Source of the DNA: an uncultured Acidobacteriota bacterium
Lineage (GTDB): Bacteria > Acidobacteriota > Terriglobia > Terriglobales > CAINCZ01
NCBI GenBank assembly: GCA_903847195.1
Contig: CAINCZ010000142.1
Location: 1 to 64,000, forward strand
DNA: 64,000 nt
Direction of reading: 5' to 3'
Part shown: in pieces, positions 1-8,654 of the stretch
Numbering within the stretch: the stretch's first letter is position 1
Layout: every line of letters begins with the position of its first letter
Translations under genes and position numbers: made by a program
The notes under the pieces: model-generated
What the model was told of the DNA's origin: nothing
What the model saw: the letters and a program-made list of their open reading frames with translations, nothing else
Database searches by the model: none

Positions 1-1
1 C

Positions 2-97
2 AAAGCGAGGACGTACCACGTCTGCCTTGAGTGCGGGCAGGAGTTCGACCATTTGCGGTCCCGGTCGGCGGCCTTGCCCCTGCCCTGGCTGCGCTGA
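2..97 (+). CDS. C-terminal end of a small Cys-containing hypothetical protein (5' truncated)
   Basis: The window opens inside a reading frame that ends with TGA at 95-97. The 31 visible residues include TYHVCLECGQEFD, a CxxCG knuckle followed by an acidic-aromatic pair. From memory, short proteins ending with this kind of motif are common in Acidobacteriota genomes, where they are annotated as hypothetical. Only one CxxC is visible; a partner pair could lie upstream. The tail after the motif (basic and Leu/Pro-rich) looks unconserved. The function is unknown. Confidence 0.5.
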   Translation, partial: KARTYHVCLECGQEFDHLRSRSAALPLPWLR

Positions 98-406
98 AAC
101 TGCACGCGGGCGCTACCCTGCTTTGTGCTGAACCGACCTCCATAGGCGCGCGCTCCACCACCGCTGTGAGCAAGGTTGCTCGGACAGCGGAACCCACAAC
201 CTGTCATCGTTGGCTCCTGTGCGTTGTAGCGGAGCCGAGTTGCGTCGCCACCCCCTTCTCAAGCTGTTGCGCACCGCCTTCGACTCCAGCTACACCGAAG
301 CCATCACACCAAGCCGGCAACATTCTTACCTAGTGATCAGGGCTTTGTGAGCACGTCACGAGATGAGCGCAATGCGCATTTACAGCAGTGGTTTCAAGGA
401 GACATA
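98..406. other. Non-coding stretch upstream of the OmpA-type gene
   Basis: About 310 bases with open frames but no convincing start site, motif or family resemblance. It presumably holds the promoter of the downstream OmpA-type gene. I could not identify a promoter with confidence. Confidence 0.4.
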
Positions 407-2011
407 GTGAAACTTAAGTTGTTGCTCGCCGCCGGAATCGTTCTCAGCTTGAGCGCGTTTGCTCAAGTCAATCCCAAATCAAATATGGACGTCGTTGCCA
501 TAAGCCCGACCCCCATGTTTCGCGTCGTCGTGGTCAGCCGCAGTGTGCAGGCCATCAACTACCGCCACCGCAGCGGCGCCAGCAAGGTCGATTTCGCCGG
601 CACGACGCTGATGCCCAATGCCAACGGCCAGGCAAAGGTCGAGAGCAAGAAGGGCTACATCGAAATCGAGGTCGAGTTCGCAAACCTGCAGAAGCCCACG
701 GCCTTCGGCAATGAGTACCTCACGTACGTCCTCTGGGCAATTTCTCCCGAAGGCCGGTCTGTGAATCTGGGCGAACTTCTGGTCGGCGATAACCACCGGA
801 GCAAGGTGGATGTCACGACGGACCTCCAGACCTTCGCGCTGGTTGTCACCGCAGAGCCTTATTACGCGGTGCGGCAACCCAGCAATGTGGTTGTGATCGA
901 GAACGTACTTCGTGAGGACACCAAGGGGACCACCGAGTCGGTGAACGCCAAGTACGAACTGCTCGAACGTGGCGGCTACATTCCTACCGGCTACCGGTTC
1001 GATCCGGTGGTTATAAACGCTAAGCTTCCGTTAGAGTTTTTTGAAGCGCGGAATGCGCTGCGCATTGCGCAATCAGAAGGCGCCGATACCTACGCGGCTG
1101 ACACCTATCAGCGCGCTGTCCTGTTAATGAACCGGGCTGACGAGTATGCGACCGATAAGCATGCCGACCGGAAGACGCTGATCGCTGTCGCTCGTGAGGC
1201 TGTACAGACAGCGGAAGACGCGCGCGCAATCGCGATTAAGAGGATGGACGCGGAGCGCTTAGCTGCTGAGCGTAGCGCTGCCGCCAACGCTCTGGCGCAA
1301 ACCCAGGCGAAAGCCGATAGCGCCATCCGCCAGGGCGATCAGGCCCGGTCGGACCAGCGCCGCGCCGAGCTCGCCACCAGTCAGGCACAGATGGACACGG
1401 CAAGGGCGCAGGCCCAGGCCGACAAGGCGAAGCTCGACATGGCGGCCAGCCAGGCTGCGTCGGCCAGTGCGGTCTCGGCTGCGCAGGCGGACGCCGAGCA
1501 GTCGCGTATCGCCGCCCAGAAGGCGCAGCAGAACGCGCAACAAGCGGATGCCGACAAGGCCGCCATGCGCGTACGCCTGTCCGAGCAGCTGAACGCTATC
1601 CTCCAGACCCGCGACAGTGCGCGCGGCCTTATCGTCAGCATGTCTGACGTTTTGTTTGACACCGGGAAATACTCCCTGAAGTCGGGCGCGAGAGAGAAGT
1701 TGGCGAAGGTCGCTGGCATCTTGCTTGCCTACCCGGGACTCAATATTGAAGTCGGCGGCTACACGGACAACGTCGGCGGCGACGAAATGAATCAGACTTT
1801 GTCTGAGAATCGCGCAGGCTCGGTACGCACTTACCTGGTAGAGCAGGGCGTAGCGAACAACTCGGTTTCAGCCAGGGGCTTCGGCAATACCTTGCCGGTA
1901 GCCTCCAACGGCAATTCCGCAGGTCGGCAGCAGAACCGGAGAGTAGAGCTTCTCGTTTCCGGCGAAGCCATCGGCAACTCGGTTAACGCAATGACTGGAA
2001 GCCTGCGCTAA
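407..2011 (+). CDS. OmpA-family outer-membrane/peptidoglycan-binding protein with long coiled coil
   Basis: The GTG start at 407 is preferred over an in-frame start 60 bases earlier because it follows an AAGGAG box and begins directly with a signal peptide (KLKLLLAAGIVLSLSAFAQ). The product is 534 residues. Residues about 20-220 form a mixed beta region. Residues about 225-400 are Ala/Gln/Arg/Asp-rich and should form a long coiled coil of the DUF4398 type. Residues about 408-518 are an OmpA C-terminal domain with LFDTGKYSLKSG, GGYTDNVGG, LSENRAGSVRTYL and QNRRVELLV; the Asp and Arg that bind diaminopimelate in this family are present. Likely role: tethering the envelope to peptidoglycan. It is monocistronic, with a 195-base gap to the next gene. 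Confidence 0.9.
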   Translation: MKLKLLLAAGIVLSLSAFAQVNPKSNMDVVAISPTPMFRVVVVSRSVQAINYRHRSGASKVDFAGTTLMPNANGQAKVESKKGYIEIEVEFANLQKPTAFGNEYLTYVLWAISPEGRSVNLGELLVGDNHRSKVDVTTDLQTFALVVTAEPYYAVRQPSNVVVIENVLREDTKGTTESVNAKYELLERGGYIPTGYRFDPVVINAKLPLEFFEARNALRIAQSEGADTYAADTYQRAVLLMNRADEYATDKHADRKTLIAVAREAVQTAEDARAIAIKRMDAERLAAERSAAANALAQTQAKADSAIRQGDQARSDQRRAELATSQAQMDTARAQAQADKAKLDMAASQAASASAVSAAQADAEQSRIAAQKAQQNAQQADADKAAMRVRLSEQLNAILQTRDSARGLIVSMSDVLFDTGKYSLKSGAREKLAKVAGILLAYPGLNIEVGGYTDNVGGDEMNQTLSENRAGSVRTYLVEQGVANNSVSARGFGNTLPVASNGNSAGRQQNRRVELLVSGEAIGNSVNAMTGSLR

Positions 2012-2206
2012 AGCGGGGTGGACAGAGCTGGGATGGGGTGCATCTATGTTAATGATGGGAATCGCTGGCATGGTCACCCTGTCTTCGGCCTCGCAAACGC
2101 TGCCTCCGCTCTCGAACAGCAGCAGCTTCGTTTTCCGGCTGCGGCATCGGACGCAGCCGAGGTACACAATAACTTTCTGTTGGACTGCGGATTGGGAGGA
2201 TAAGAA

Positions 2207-2362
2207 ATGCTCGGAACGATCCTGATCGTACTTTTGATTTTAGCGCTCCTGGGAGCGCTGCCCAGATGGTCGCACAGCCGGAATTGGGGCTATTACCCGA
2301 TGTCAGGATTTGGGGTGGTTCTTATTATCGTGATCATCCTCCTGCTGGTCGGCCGGATCTGA
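2207..2362 (+). CDS. DUF3309 family small membrane protein
   Basis: A 51-residue protein starting MLGTILIVLLILALLGALP, then WSHSRNWGYYP, then a second hydrophobic segment ending LLLVGRI. This two-helix hairpin with the central W-S/P-HSR-WGYYP motif is the DUF3309 signature. A strong GGGAGGA box lies six bases before the ATG. The family is of unknown function and is found in soil and water bacteria, often next to stress or envelope genes. The stop is only three bases before the next ATG, so it is probably co-transcribed with the phospholipase-like gene. Confidence 0.9.
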   Translation: MLGTILIVLLILALLGALPRWSHSRNWGYYPMSGFGVVLIIVIILLLVGRI

Positions 2363-2365
2363 ATC

Positions 2366-3691
2366 ATGAATCCGTCATTGACATCGCTCGCTGCCGCAGC
2401 AGCCGGGAGTTGGCATCAACTCTCGGTTCGCGCGGCAGCTTTGCTTCTGGTCGTGCTCCTCTGCTGCGGCGGTTTGTGCGCCTACTCCGTATTGACCCAT
2501 GAAGAGATCGTGGACCTGCTCTGGGCCGACAAGATCCGCCCCCTGCTGCTCCAGCGTTATCCGGGACTTTCGGAAGAAGAGATCCGGGTCGCTCATGCCT
2601 ATGCTTATGGAGGCGCAGTCATCCAGGATCTTGGCTACTACCCATTTGGCAGCAAGGAGTTCAGCAACCTGACGCACTACGTCCGCAGCGGAGATTTCGT
2701 TCACGAGTTGCTGCTCGAAAGCCAGGATGCCAACGAGTACGCCTTCGCGCTCGGTGCACTGTCGCATTACGCGTCGGATCTCGCCGGTCACCCGGCGGTC
2801 AACCAGGCTGTCGCCCTGGCGTATCCGAAGCTGCGCGCGAAGTTCGGCAAATCCGTTCGCTACGCGCAGGACAAAACGGCCCACTTGAGGACGGAGTTTG
2901 GATTCGACACGGTGCAGGTAGCCAGAAATCGTTATGCTTCGCAGCAATATCACGAGTTCATCGGTTTCCAGGTGTCGAAGCCGTTGCTCGAACGGGTCTT
3001 TCCCGTCGTGTACGGATTGCCTTTGGGAGATGTGCTGGCCCACGAAGCCCTCGCGGTAGGGTCCTACCGTTTTGCCATCAGCCGCCTGATCCCCCAAATG
3101 ACGCAGGTCGCGCTACGTGCTAACAAGACAGAGATGATGCACGAAACGCCGAACTTCGCCCGGCGGAAGTTCCTGTATCGCCTTTCGCGCTCCGGCTACG
3201 AAAGGGAGTGGGGAAAGGACTACGTAAAGCCGGGCGCCGGCACGCGCTTCCTCGCGGCACTTCTGCGCTATATGCCGAAAGTTGGGCCCTTCGGCAAGTT
3301 GGCATTCAAGAGTCCGACGCCACTGACGGAAGATATGTATATCAAGAGCATCAACACCGCCGTTGATAAGTACCGCGCGTATCTGGAACAGGAGCGCACG
3401 AGCACGCTGGCGCTGGCCAACTACGATTTTGACAGTGGCCTCGCCACCAAAGCTGCGGAATATTCGCTCACCGACGAGACGTACGCGGCCCTGCTGGCCC
3501 AGTTGGCGGAGCAGAAGTTCACGCTGACCACGCCCGCACTGCGCGCTAACATCCTGCAGTTTTATTCTGACCTCTCGTTGCCGATTGAGACGAAAAAGGA
3601 CGAAGCACACTGGCAGAAGGTGCTGACCGCGCTCGAGCGGTTGCGGGCCATGCATTCCACCCCGGCCTTCGCAGAGGCTCTGGCACCGTGA
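2366..3691 (+). CDS. Zinc-dependent phospholipase C family protein
   Basis: A 441-residue protein with an N-terminal hydrophobic segment (residues about 20-40, SVRAAALLLVVLLCCGGLCAY) acting as signal or anchor. Next comes a domain resembling zinc-dependent phospholipase C/S1-P1-like folds: LTHEEIVDLLW, DLGYYPFGSKEFSNLTHYV, and a His/Asp-rich stretch ALGALSHYASDLAGHPAVN. The His and Asp residues of these motifs (SHYASD, GHP) are the expected metal ligands. The C-terminal 200 residues are helical and unassigned. Substrate is unknown; phosphodiester hydrolysis of lipids is inferred from the fold only. It sits three bases downstream of the DUF3309 gene. Confidence 0.75.
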   Translation: MNPSLTSLAAAAAGSWHQLSVRAAALLLVVLLCCGGLCAYSVLTHEEIVDLLWADKIRPLLLQRYPGLSEEEIRVAHAYAYGGAVIQDLGYYPFGSKEFSNLTHYVRSGDFVHELLLESQDANEYAFALGALSHYASDLAGHPAVNQAVALAYPKLRAKFGKSVRYAQDKTAHLRTEFGFDTVQVARNRYASQQYHEFIGFQVSKPLLERVFPVVYGLPLGDVLAHEALAVGSYRFAISRLIPQMTQVALRANKTEMMHETPNFARRKFLYRLSRSGYEREWGKDYVKPGAGTRFLAALLRYMPKVGPFGKLAFKSPTPLTEDMYIKSINTAVDKYRAYLEQERTSTLALANYDFDSGLATKAAEYSLTDETYAALLAQLAEQKFTLTTPALRANILQFYSDLSLPIETKKDEAHWQKVLTALERLRAMHSTPAFAEALAP

Positions 3692-3742
3692 CGGAAGACG
3701 GCTGGCGCACCGGCCACGAGCCGAGTGCGCCAACCTGTGACG

Positions 3743-4588
3743 CTATGGTGTCGGCTGCAACACCAGGTCTTCGGCGAGTTTGAAACGCACAATCGAATCC
3801 GCCGCTATGGCGACATCACGGTTGCCGGTTAACCCCGCAACGGCGGTTCCGGCACCTCCACCCACCAGGCCGCCCACCAGCAGTCCTGTACCGCCAGAGG
3901 CCACACCACCCACCAGCATGCCCAACCCCGCTCCTCCGCCAATCAATGCAGCCGAGCGTCTGCCCTTGCCCCTCTTGGTGCGTGTTAGGTCCCGCGTCCT
4001 TACCGATTGCCGCGTTCCATTCAGCGTCAGCGAAGTTAATCGTAGCTCCAGCAGCGATCTGCCTTTGAAGTGTCCCCTCTGATGCGCCACATCCACGACG
4101 CCACCCACCGGCGTCCCCTTCGGCAATAGCACACTGCGGTCCTCGGCCAGCACTGGGTCCACCAGTTCGCCAGTAAACCTGTCCCCCGCGCGGCTGCCCT
4201 TCACGCTGATTTGCTGGTCGATCCGGATCGCCAGCGTCGTACCCGCCGGGATGATGTCGACCGGCTTCGGAGGTGGCGGCGGGATCGCGGAAACCGTCGG
4301 CCCCGACGGTGCCGGGACGGGCACTCCGGCCGCAAACGGTTTCACCGTCGTTGTTGTCGCCTGCTGCGCCTGCCCGGCCACCGGCGGCTGCACCAGGGTC
4401 ATCGTGGTCCCATTCTTGTCAACGGAGACCACCTGCTGCGGCTGGCCAGTATCTGCTGCTTGCTTCCTGGCCTGATCCAGCGCCTGTTCCTGCTTGGACG
4501 CGCATCCCGAAAGTGCGACCACTACCAATACCGATACCAACACCAGCGCCGGAATCCGTGTGGTGCGAACTGAGTTTGCATTGAACAC
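3743..4588 (-). CDS. Lipoprotein with C-terminal glycine-zipper segment
   Basis: A 281-residue protein. The GTG at 4588 is taken as start because an AGAGGA box precedes it; a TTG 24 bases earlier is an alternative. A type II signal peptide ends in the lipobox LSGC. A Gln/Pro/Val-rich linker with PPPPPKPVDIIPAGT follows. The middle section (GTTLAIRIDQQISVKGSRAGDRFTG..., LLPKGTPVGGVVD) looks like a beta-barrel-like repeat seen in acidobacterial lipoproteins. Near the C-terminus is a Gly-zipper (GGGAGLGMLVGGVASGGTG) that could insert into or pack on membranes. No catalytic motif is visible. It is convergent with the upstream phospholipase-like gene. Confidence 0.7.
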   Translation of the reverse strand: MFNANSVRTTRIPALVLVSVLVVVALSGCASKQEQALDQARKQAADTGQPQQVVSVDKNGTTMTLVQPPVAGQAQQATTTTVKPFAAGVPVPAPSGPTVSAIPPPPPKPVDIIPAGTTLAIRIDQQISVKGSRAGDRFTGELVDPVLAEDRSVLLPKGTPVGGVVDVAHQRGHFKGRSLLELRLTSLTLNGTRQSVRTRDLTRTKRGKGRRSAALIGGGAGLGMLVGGVASGGTGLLVGGLVGGGAGTAVAGLTGNRDVAIAADSIVRFKLAEDLVLQPTP

Positions 4589-4731
4589 GATCGATCCTCT
4601 TTCGTTGTACAACCCAGGTCAAAGCGAGCTGCGCCACAGCGGGGTTGAGGCTGGGAACTTCATAGGCACAGGCCGCCTTTTCAGCCAGCCTGCGCTTTCA
4701 CGTTCGATTGGGGCGGACTCGGCCAGGTCCG

Positions 4732-4857
4732 TCAGGATTTCGGGCCATCGCCCCTCATACGGCTGATGACGGTCGATCGAGCGTCGCGTGGCAGACGCAG
4801 GAACACTTCCCGCAGTTCAGCCAGCAGTTTTCGAGCAGCTTGTATGTCACCGTGCAT
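4732..4857 (-). CDS. Possible small hypothetical protein (41 aa)
   Basis: An ORF on the minus strand encodes 41 residues beginning MHGDIQAARKLLAELREVF and continuing LRLPRDARSTVISRM. The pattern is amphipathic and helical with no odd composition, which makes it look protein-like. It fills part of a gap that otherwise has no gene. The ribosome binding site is weak (GGTAGGG close to the ATG). Codon use is compatible with the surroundings. No known family was recognised, and chance cannot be excluded. Confidence 0.35.
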   Translation of the reverse strand: MHGDIQAARKLLAELREVFLRLPRDARSTVISRMRGDGPKS

Positions 4858-5295
4858 GACCCTACCGCCAATTCCGGGGCGGCTGGTTAGCTTCAGGCGC
4901 CCCTATTTAGATAAAGACAACACGCCAAGTTCTGGGACCTGGCAGCATCCCGTGAAAGTAAAGATGGAGACGGTCGCTCAATCAGCGTCGCGTCTACAAG
5001 CGCTACTAAGGGGCCATTATCCCGGGGTAACGCAGTAGAATCTGGTCAAATCTGTACAGGGAGCCGCTAAGCCCAGCGGCGGATTGCCATAGCCGCTTGG
5101 TCGAACTTGCTCAGCTTCTTCCTTTCAGTCGGCCATAGGATTCTTGTAGGCTCAGTTTCGAAGCACGCTTACCCGCGCTGTGGCTGCCACACTCGTGAGT
5201 AGTCCATGGTGATCCGCAGGTGGAACCCTCGGTATGCAAGGTTGGCAAGCGGTGCGGCGGCAAAAGCAGGTATTCTGGCCATGGAAGGTGAACTC
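4858..5295. other. Intergenic region upstream of the RNB nuclease
   Basis: Together with 4589-4731 this forms a roughly 700-base gap in which only the small minus-strand ORF at 4732-4857 looks coding. I see no tRNA, no repeat copy and no clear terminator. It presumably carries divergent promoters for the lipoprotein gene (minus) and the RNB gene (plus). Confidence 0.4.
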
Positions 5296-6771
5296 ATGCC
5301 GAACAGCAACGACCCACAGCACCGTTCTATCCTCCAGGCCATTGCCCATCGGGTGATGCTGGAAAAAGGACTTGTGCCGGACTTCCCTCCCCAGGCACTC
5401 GCCGAACTTGCCGCAATTCACGGGCCGGCGACGCCCGCGAAAGGGCCGACGCGCGATCTCAGGAACCTCCTCTGGTGCTCCATCGACAATGACGATTCGC
5501 GTGATCTGGATCAACTCACCGTCGCCGAAGCTATGCCAGCCGGGGCAATCAAGATCTTTGTCGCTGTTGCGAATGTAGATGCGGTCGTCAAGAAGGGTTC
5601 GGCGCTTGACGAACATGCGCGGCAAAACACAACCTCGGTATACACGGCCGCCGAAGTTTTTCCAATGCTGCCCGAAAAGCTCTCCACCGATCTCACTTCG
5701 CTCAATTTCGAATCGGACCGCCTCGCCATTGTGGTTGAAATGACCATCGCAGCCGATGGTTCGCTTCAAGGTTCGGACCTCTATGGGGCGTTCGTGCGCA
5801 ATCGGGCCAAGCTCGCCTACAACAGCGTGGCGCCGTGGCTCGAGAGTAAAGGGCCAATGCCGCCGGCGATCGGCGCCGTCCAAGGTCTCGACCAGAACCT
5901 GCACCTCCAGGACCTGGCGGCGCAAAAACTGAAAGCCTCCCGGCATGAACACGGAGCGCTTGATTTCGAAACCATTGAAGCTCGCCCGGTATTCTCCGGA
6001 GATGAACTCGCCGGCCTGGAAAGCTCGCCGCAGAACCGGGCCAACGATCTGATTGCGGACTTCATGATCGCGGCCAACAGCACCGTCGCACGATATCTAG
6101 CTTCCAAACAGCTTCCTTCGTTGCGGCGCGTTGTCCGCGTCCCCAAGCGATGGGAACGGATCGTTGCGCTTGCCGCCGAACGGGGCAGCAAGCTGCCCAA
6201 CGAGCCCGACTCAAAGGCGTTGGAACAGTTCTTGATTTCTGCGAAGACCGCCGATCCTGTTCACTTCCCAGATCTTTCTCTCAGCATCATCAAGCTGCTG
6301 GGTGCCGGTGAATACGTGGTCCAGGTTCCGGGTGTTGCTGCCATCGGCCATTTCGGTCTCGCGGTCAAGGACTATGCGCACTCCACCGCTCCCAACCGCC
6401 GATTCCCCGACGTGATCACGCAACGGTTGCTGAAAGCAGCGCTCGCGGGTTCGCCGTCGCCCTATAGCAATGATGAATTGGAAGCGCTCGCCAGACGCTG
6501 CACCGAGCAGGAGGACGCAGCCAAGAAAGTCGAACGGCAGGTGGGCAAATCTGCCGCCGCTATGCTGCTGGAATCAAGGATAGGCGATCAGTTCGACGCC
6601 ATTGTCACCGGGGCGTCGGACAAAGGGACGTGGGTCCGCATTTTTAACCCGCCTGTTGAAGGAAGGCTGCAGCACGGTTTTGAAGGCGTAGACGTCGGCC
6701 ACAAACTCCGCGTGCAGCTGATCCACACGGATGTGCAGCGCGGATTCATCGATTTTAAGGCGGCCAAGTAG
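5296..6771 (+). CDS. RNB-domain exoribonuclease (RNase II/R family, short form)
   Basis: A 491-residue protein; the ATG at 5296 has a GGAAGG box eight bases ahead. An in-frame ATG at 5281 and one at 5206 are alternatives. The RNB catalytic centre is SIDNDDSRDLDQ: Asp64, Asp70 and Asp72 match three of the four RNase II aspartates, while the fourth is Gln73. This D-x-D-Q variant occurs in other RNB subfamilies. Downstream motifs include AVANVDAVVKKGSALDEHA, LTSLNFESDRLA and HFGLAVKDYAHSTAPNRRFPD (typical YxHxTSPIRRYxD-like RNA-binding signature). A short S1-like end (GTWVRIFNPPVEGRL) closes the protein. It lacks the N-terminal cold-shock domains of RNase R. Expected activity is 3'-5' RNA degradation. 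Confidence 0.85.
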   Translation: MPNSNDPQHRSILQAIAHRVMLEKGLVPDFPPQALAELAAIHGPATPAKGPTRDLRNLLWCSIDNDDSRDLDQLTVAEAMPAGAIKIFVAVANVDAVVKKGSALDEHARQNTTSVYTAAEVFPMLPEKLSTDLTSLNFESDRLAIVVEMTIAADGSLQGSDLYGAFVRNRAKLAYNSVAPWLESKGPMPPAIGAVQGLDQNLHLQDLAAQKLKASRHEHGALDFETIEARPVFSGDELAGLESSPQNRANDLIADFMIAANSTVARYLASKQLPSLRRVVRVPKRWERIVALAAERGSKLPNEPDSKALEQFLISAKTADPVHFPDLSLSIIKLLGAGEYVVQVPGVAAIGHFGLAVKDYAHSTAPNRRFPDVITQRLLKAALAGSPSPYSNDELEALARRCTEQEDAAKKVERQVGKSAAAMLLESRIGDQFDAIVTGASDKGTWVRIFNPPVEGRLQHGFEGVDVGHKLRVQLIHTDVQRGFIDFKAAK

Positions 6772-6797
6772 CTCTTCGCGCCATACCCGGCGTGAGC

Positions 6798-6835
6798 AAC
6801 GGCGCAGCGGCTCCATCCGCTGCGCCGTTTCCTTG
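6798..6835 (+). terminator. Terminator of the RNB gene
   Basis: A perfect 13-base-pair stem (AACGGCGCAGCGG / CCGCTGCGCCGTT) with a six-base loop, followed by TCCTTG. It lies 27 bases after the RNB stop codon. Confidence 0.75.
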
Positions 6836-6977
6836 ACGCCAGCCGGTCCCGTATCGCTGCCCGTGGTCTATCTTGCTCAGCACTCGCAGCCCATAGGTGC
6901 CAAGCTGAATGTGTGGAGTTCGCAGTTGCGGCTGCTCTGTTCTAGAGAATCCGGCTTGCGAACAAGGAGATGGATGT

Positions 6978-7169
6978 ATGCCGTTACTTCAACTGGTGGA
7001 AGTGCTGATCGTGGTGGGTGTTCTGCTTTGGCTTGTCAATCGGTTCATTCCGATGCAGGGATCGATCAAGTCAATTCTGAATGGTGTCGTGGTGATCGCC
7101 GTCGTGCTGTGGCTTCTCAATGCCTTCGGCTTGTTTCATTCTGTCGCTCGAATGCGGGTGGGAATCTGA
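6978..7169 (+). CDS. Small two-helix membrane protein (Thivi_2564-like)
   Basis: A 63-residue protein starting MPLLQLVEVLIVVGVLLWLV, then NRFIPMQGSIKSILN, then a second helix VVVIAVVLWLLNAFGLF. The ATG at 6978 is preceded by AAGGAG (6964-6969). An earlier in-frame start would add a Cys-rich leader with no ribosome binding site, so it was rejected. The helix-NxxIPM-G-IK-ILN-helix layout is that of small membrane peptides annotated as the Thivi_2564 family, whose function is unknown. It stands alone, with a terminator about 90 bases downstream. Confidence 0.8.
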   Translation: MPLLQLVEVLIVVGVLLWLVNRFIPMQGSIKSILNGVVVIAVVLWLLNAFGLFHSVARMRVGI

Positions 7170-7260
7170 TCGAACGGCCAGGCGAAGCGTGAAGCAAAGC
7201 GCGCTGCGCCGGACCTGCTGTTGTTAACTGGGAATTAGCAGAAGCTCGCGGTTCCAGGCA

Positions 7261-7290
7261 GGGGGTGCCGCTCTGGGCAGCCCCCTCTTT
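7261..7290 (+). terminator. Terminator after the small membrane protein gene
   Basis: GGGGG/CCCCC plus GCC/GGC pairings with a small internal mismatch, followed by TCTTTT. It lies between the small membrane protein gene and the next plus-strand gene. Confidence 0.55.
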
Positions 7291-7334
7291 TGGCGGGTGG
7301 TTGCTCGTCATCCGCCTGGCAGTTGTTTCGCCTG

Positions 7335-8159
7335 ATGTACTTCTTTAGTCCAATGAGATTTCTCCGTCTAACACTCGCGGCAGTCTTGCTGCTGCTTCTT
7401 AGCGCTGCGGCACAGGATGAGATTCGTTCGCTTTCTCCTGCCGACCTGGTTCGCGAAGTCGTGACCAACGAGTTGTCAGACCGCTTACAGCAGCGGAAGT
7501 GGCTGTGCCTGATCGACAGGCGCGAGGGGACGCAGACTTTCACGAAGCAGCAGGTGGACACTCAGGACGGCCCCCTCTATCGCTTGTTGGCAATCGAAGG
7601 CGTGCCCCTTACCCCGGACCAGAGGCAGCGCGACAATGCACGCATCGATCGGCTTTTGCGCAACCGGAGCCAGCAGTTGATGGTCAAGCAGGGACACGAC
7701 CAGGATGAGCAGCAGCTGGAGAAACTGATGGCCCTGCTGCCGGGGACGTTTCTCTACGCATACGACGGCGTCGAAGGGGGCCTCGTCAGGCTCACGTTCC
7801 ACCCTAACCCCAATTACAATCCCCCAACTTATGAAGCCCGTGTTGTGCATAGTCTGGCTGGAACGATTGTTATCGATCCGCAACAAAAGCGTTTGGCAAA
7901 GTTCTCGGGGCGGCTCATAGACCGGGTGGATTTCGCCTATGGTATCTTGGGACACATCGACGCCGGCGGCACAGTTGAGATCGCGCGTATGCAGGTCGGG
8001 CCCACACAATGGAAGACTGCCCTCATTGATATGCAGATCTCAGGACGCCTGGCCTTCTTCAAGACCATCAGTAAGCAAGAACACGAAACCCGGTCGAACT
8101 ACAGGGCAGTTCCCGACGATCTCGGGCTGGTAGAGGCGAGCCGCCTCCTTGCCCGATAG
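7335..8159 (+). CDS. Secreted hypothetical protein
   Basis: The frame yields 274 residues from ATG 7335, or 268 from ATG 7353 (MRFLRLTLAAVLLLLLSAAAQ), which makes the cleaner signal peptide. The mature part contains ADLVREVVTNELSDR near its start and RKWLCLIDRREGTQT. The C-terminal half looks like a beta-sheet lipoprotein-carrier-like layout: GTIVIDPQQKRLAKFSGRL, GGTVEIARMQVGPTQWKTA. From memory, similar proteins are abundant paralogues in acidobacteria and carry no assigned function. No catalytic residues or metal motifs are seen. It stands alone between two intergenic regions. Confidence 0.7.
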   Translation: MYFFSPMRFLRLTLAAVLLLLLSAAAQDEIRSLSPADLVREVVTNELSDRLQQRKWLCLIDRREGTQTFTKQQVDTQDGPLYRLLAIEGVPLTPDQRQRDNARIDRLLRNRSQQLMVKQGHDQDEQQLEKLMALLPGTFLYAYDGVEGGLVRLTFHPNPNYNPPTYEARVVHSLAGTIVIDPQQKRLAKFSGRLIDRVDFAYGILGHIDAGGTVEIARMQVGPTQWKTALIDMQISGRLAFFKTISKQEHETRSNYRAVPDDLGLVEASRLLAR

Positions 8160-8207
8160 CACCATCGACCACGAGCAGAATATGCGGCGTGGCCCACAGC
8201 CCCACAA

Positions 8208-8570
8208 CTAATCCGATTTGAGGTTGAGCGCAGGCGGCACGCCAATGTTTCGCGACCACCACCTCAGCATGCGATCAAACACGATCGATTCGCCGGTTTC
8301 CTTAACAACGACGTGAGAAAACAACCACGTTGGAAATGGACCGTGCTCTGGACCCGCGTTGCGGCGCGTGGCGTAATTGCCGAGGGTGGGGTTGCGGCGA
8401 GGGCCAATCTCGCCCACAATGCGCGTACCCGCTTCGTCAGTGCTGCTCGATGAGCCATCCGCCGCGATAAAGAATCACGTGGCCTGGAGAATAGGAGAGG
8501 AAACGGCAGCAATCCTTAATTTTCTCGCAACTGCACGGACGGTCTTCAAAGCTGTCGCTGCTCGAGGACC
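8208..8570 (-). pseudogene. Possible frameshifted remnant of a hypothetical gene
   Basis: Two minus-strand frames abut near 8436. One ends ...HVILYRGGWLIEQH then stop. The next frame continues from TDEAGTRIVGEIGPRRN through FPTWLFSHVVVKETGESIV to the stop at 8208. A single frameshift would join them into about 115 residues of plausible protein. There is no obvious start site, and the fragment lies beyond the terminator of the neighbouring operon. It might also be chance open frame in GC-rich DNA. The rest of the 8160-8654 gap shows nothing else coding. Confidence 0.25.
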
Positions 8571-8590
8571 GAGGATTGCACAAACGAAAC

Positions 8591-8626
8591 GCGGGACGCA
8601 TCGTCAAGGCGACGAATCCGTCCCGC
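8591..8626 (-). terminator. Terminator of the hyu/SDR operon
   Basis: An 8-bp stem GCGGGACG / CGTCCCGC with a 20-base loop, followed on the minus strand by GTTTCGTTTG. It begins 29 bases after the SDR stop codon and fits as the end of the minus-strand operon. Confidence 0.55.
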
Positions 8627-8654
8627 ATTCACGATCGTGATTACAACGGCGCGC

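Noticed and set aside
31..333. A 100-codon frame at the start of the window
   Set aside because: It has no ribosome binding site and no conserved pattern, and it overlaps a more convincing gene end with a CxxCG motif.
2047..2220. A 57-codon frame starting MLMMGIAGMVTLSSASQ that looks like a tiny secreted peptide
   Set aside because: It runs over the strong ribosome binding site and start of the DUF3309 gene, and its later part is unstructured. There is no good ribosome binding site.
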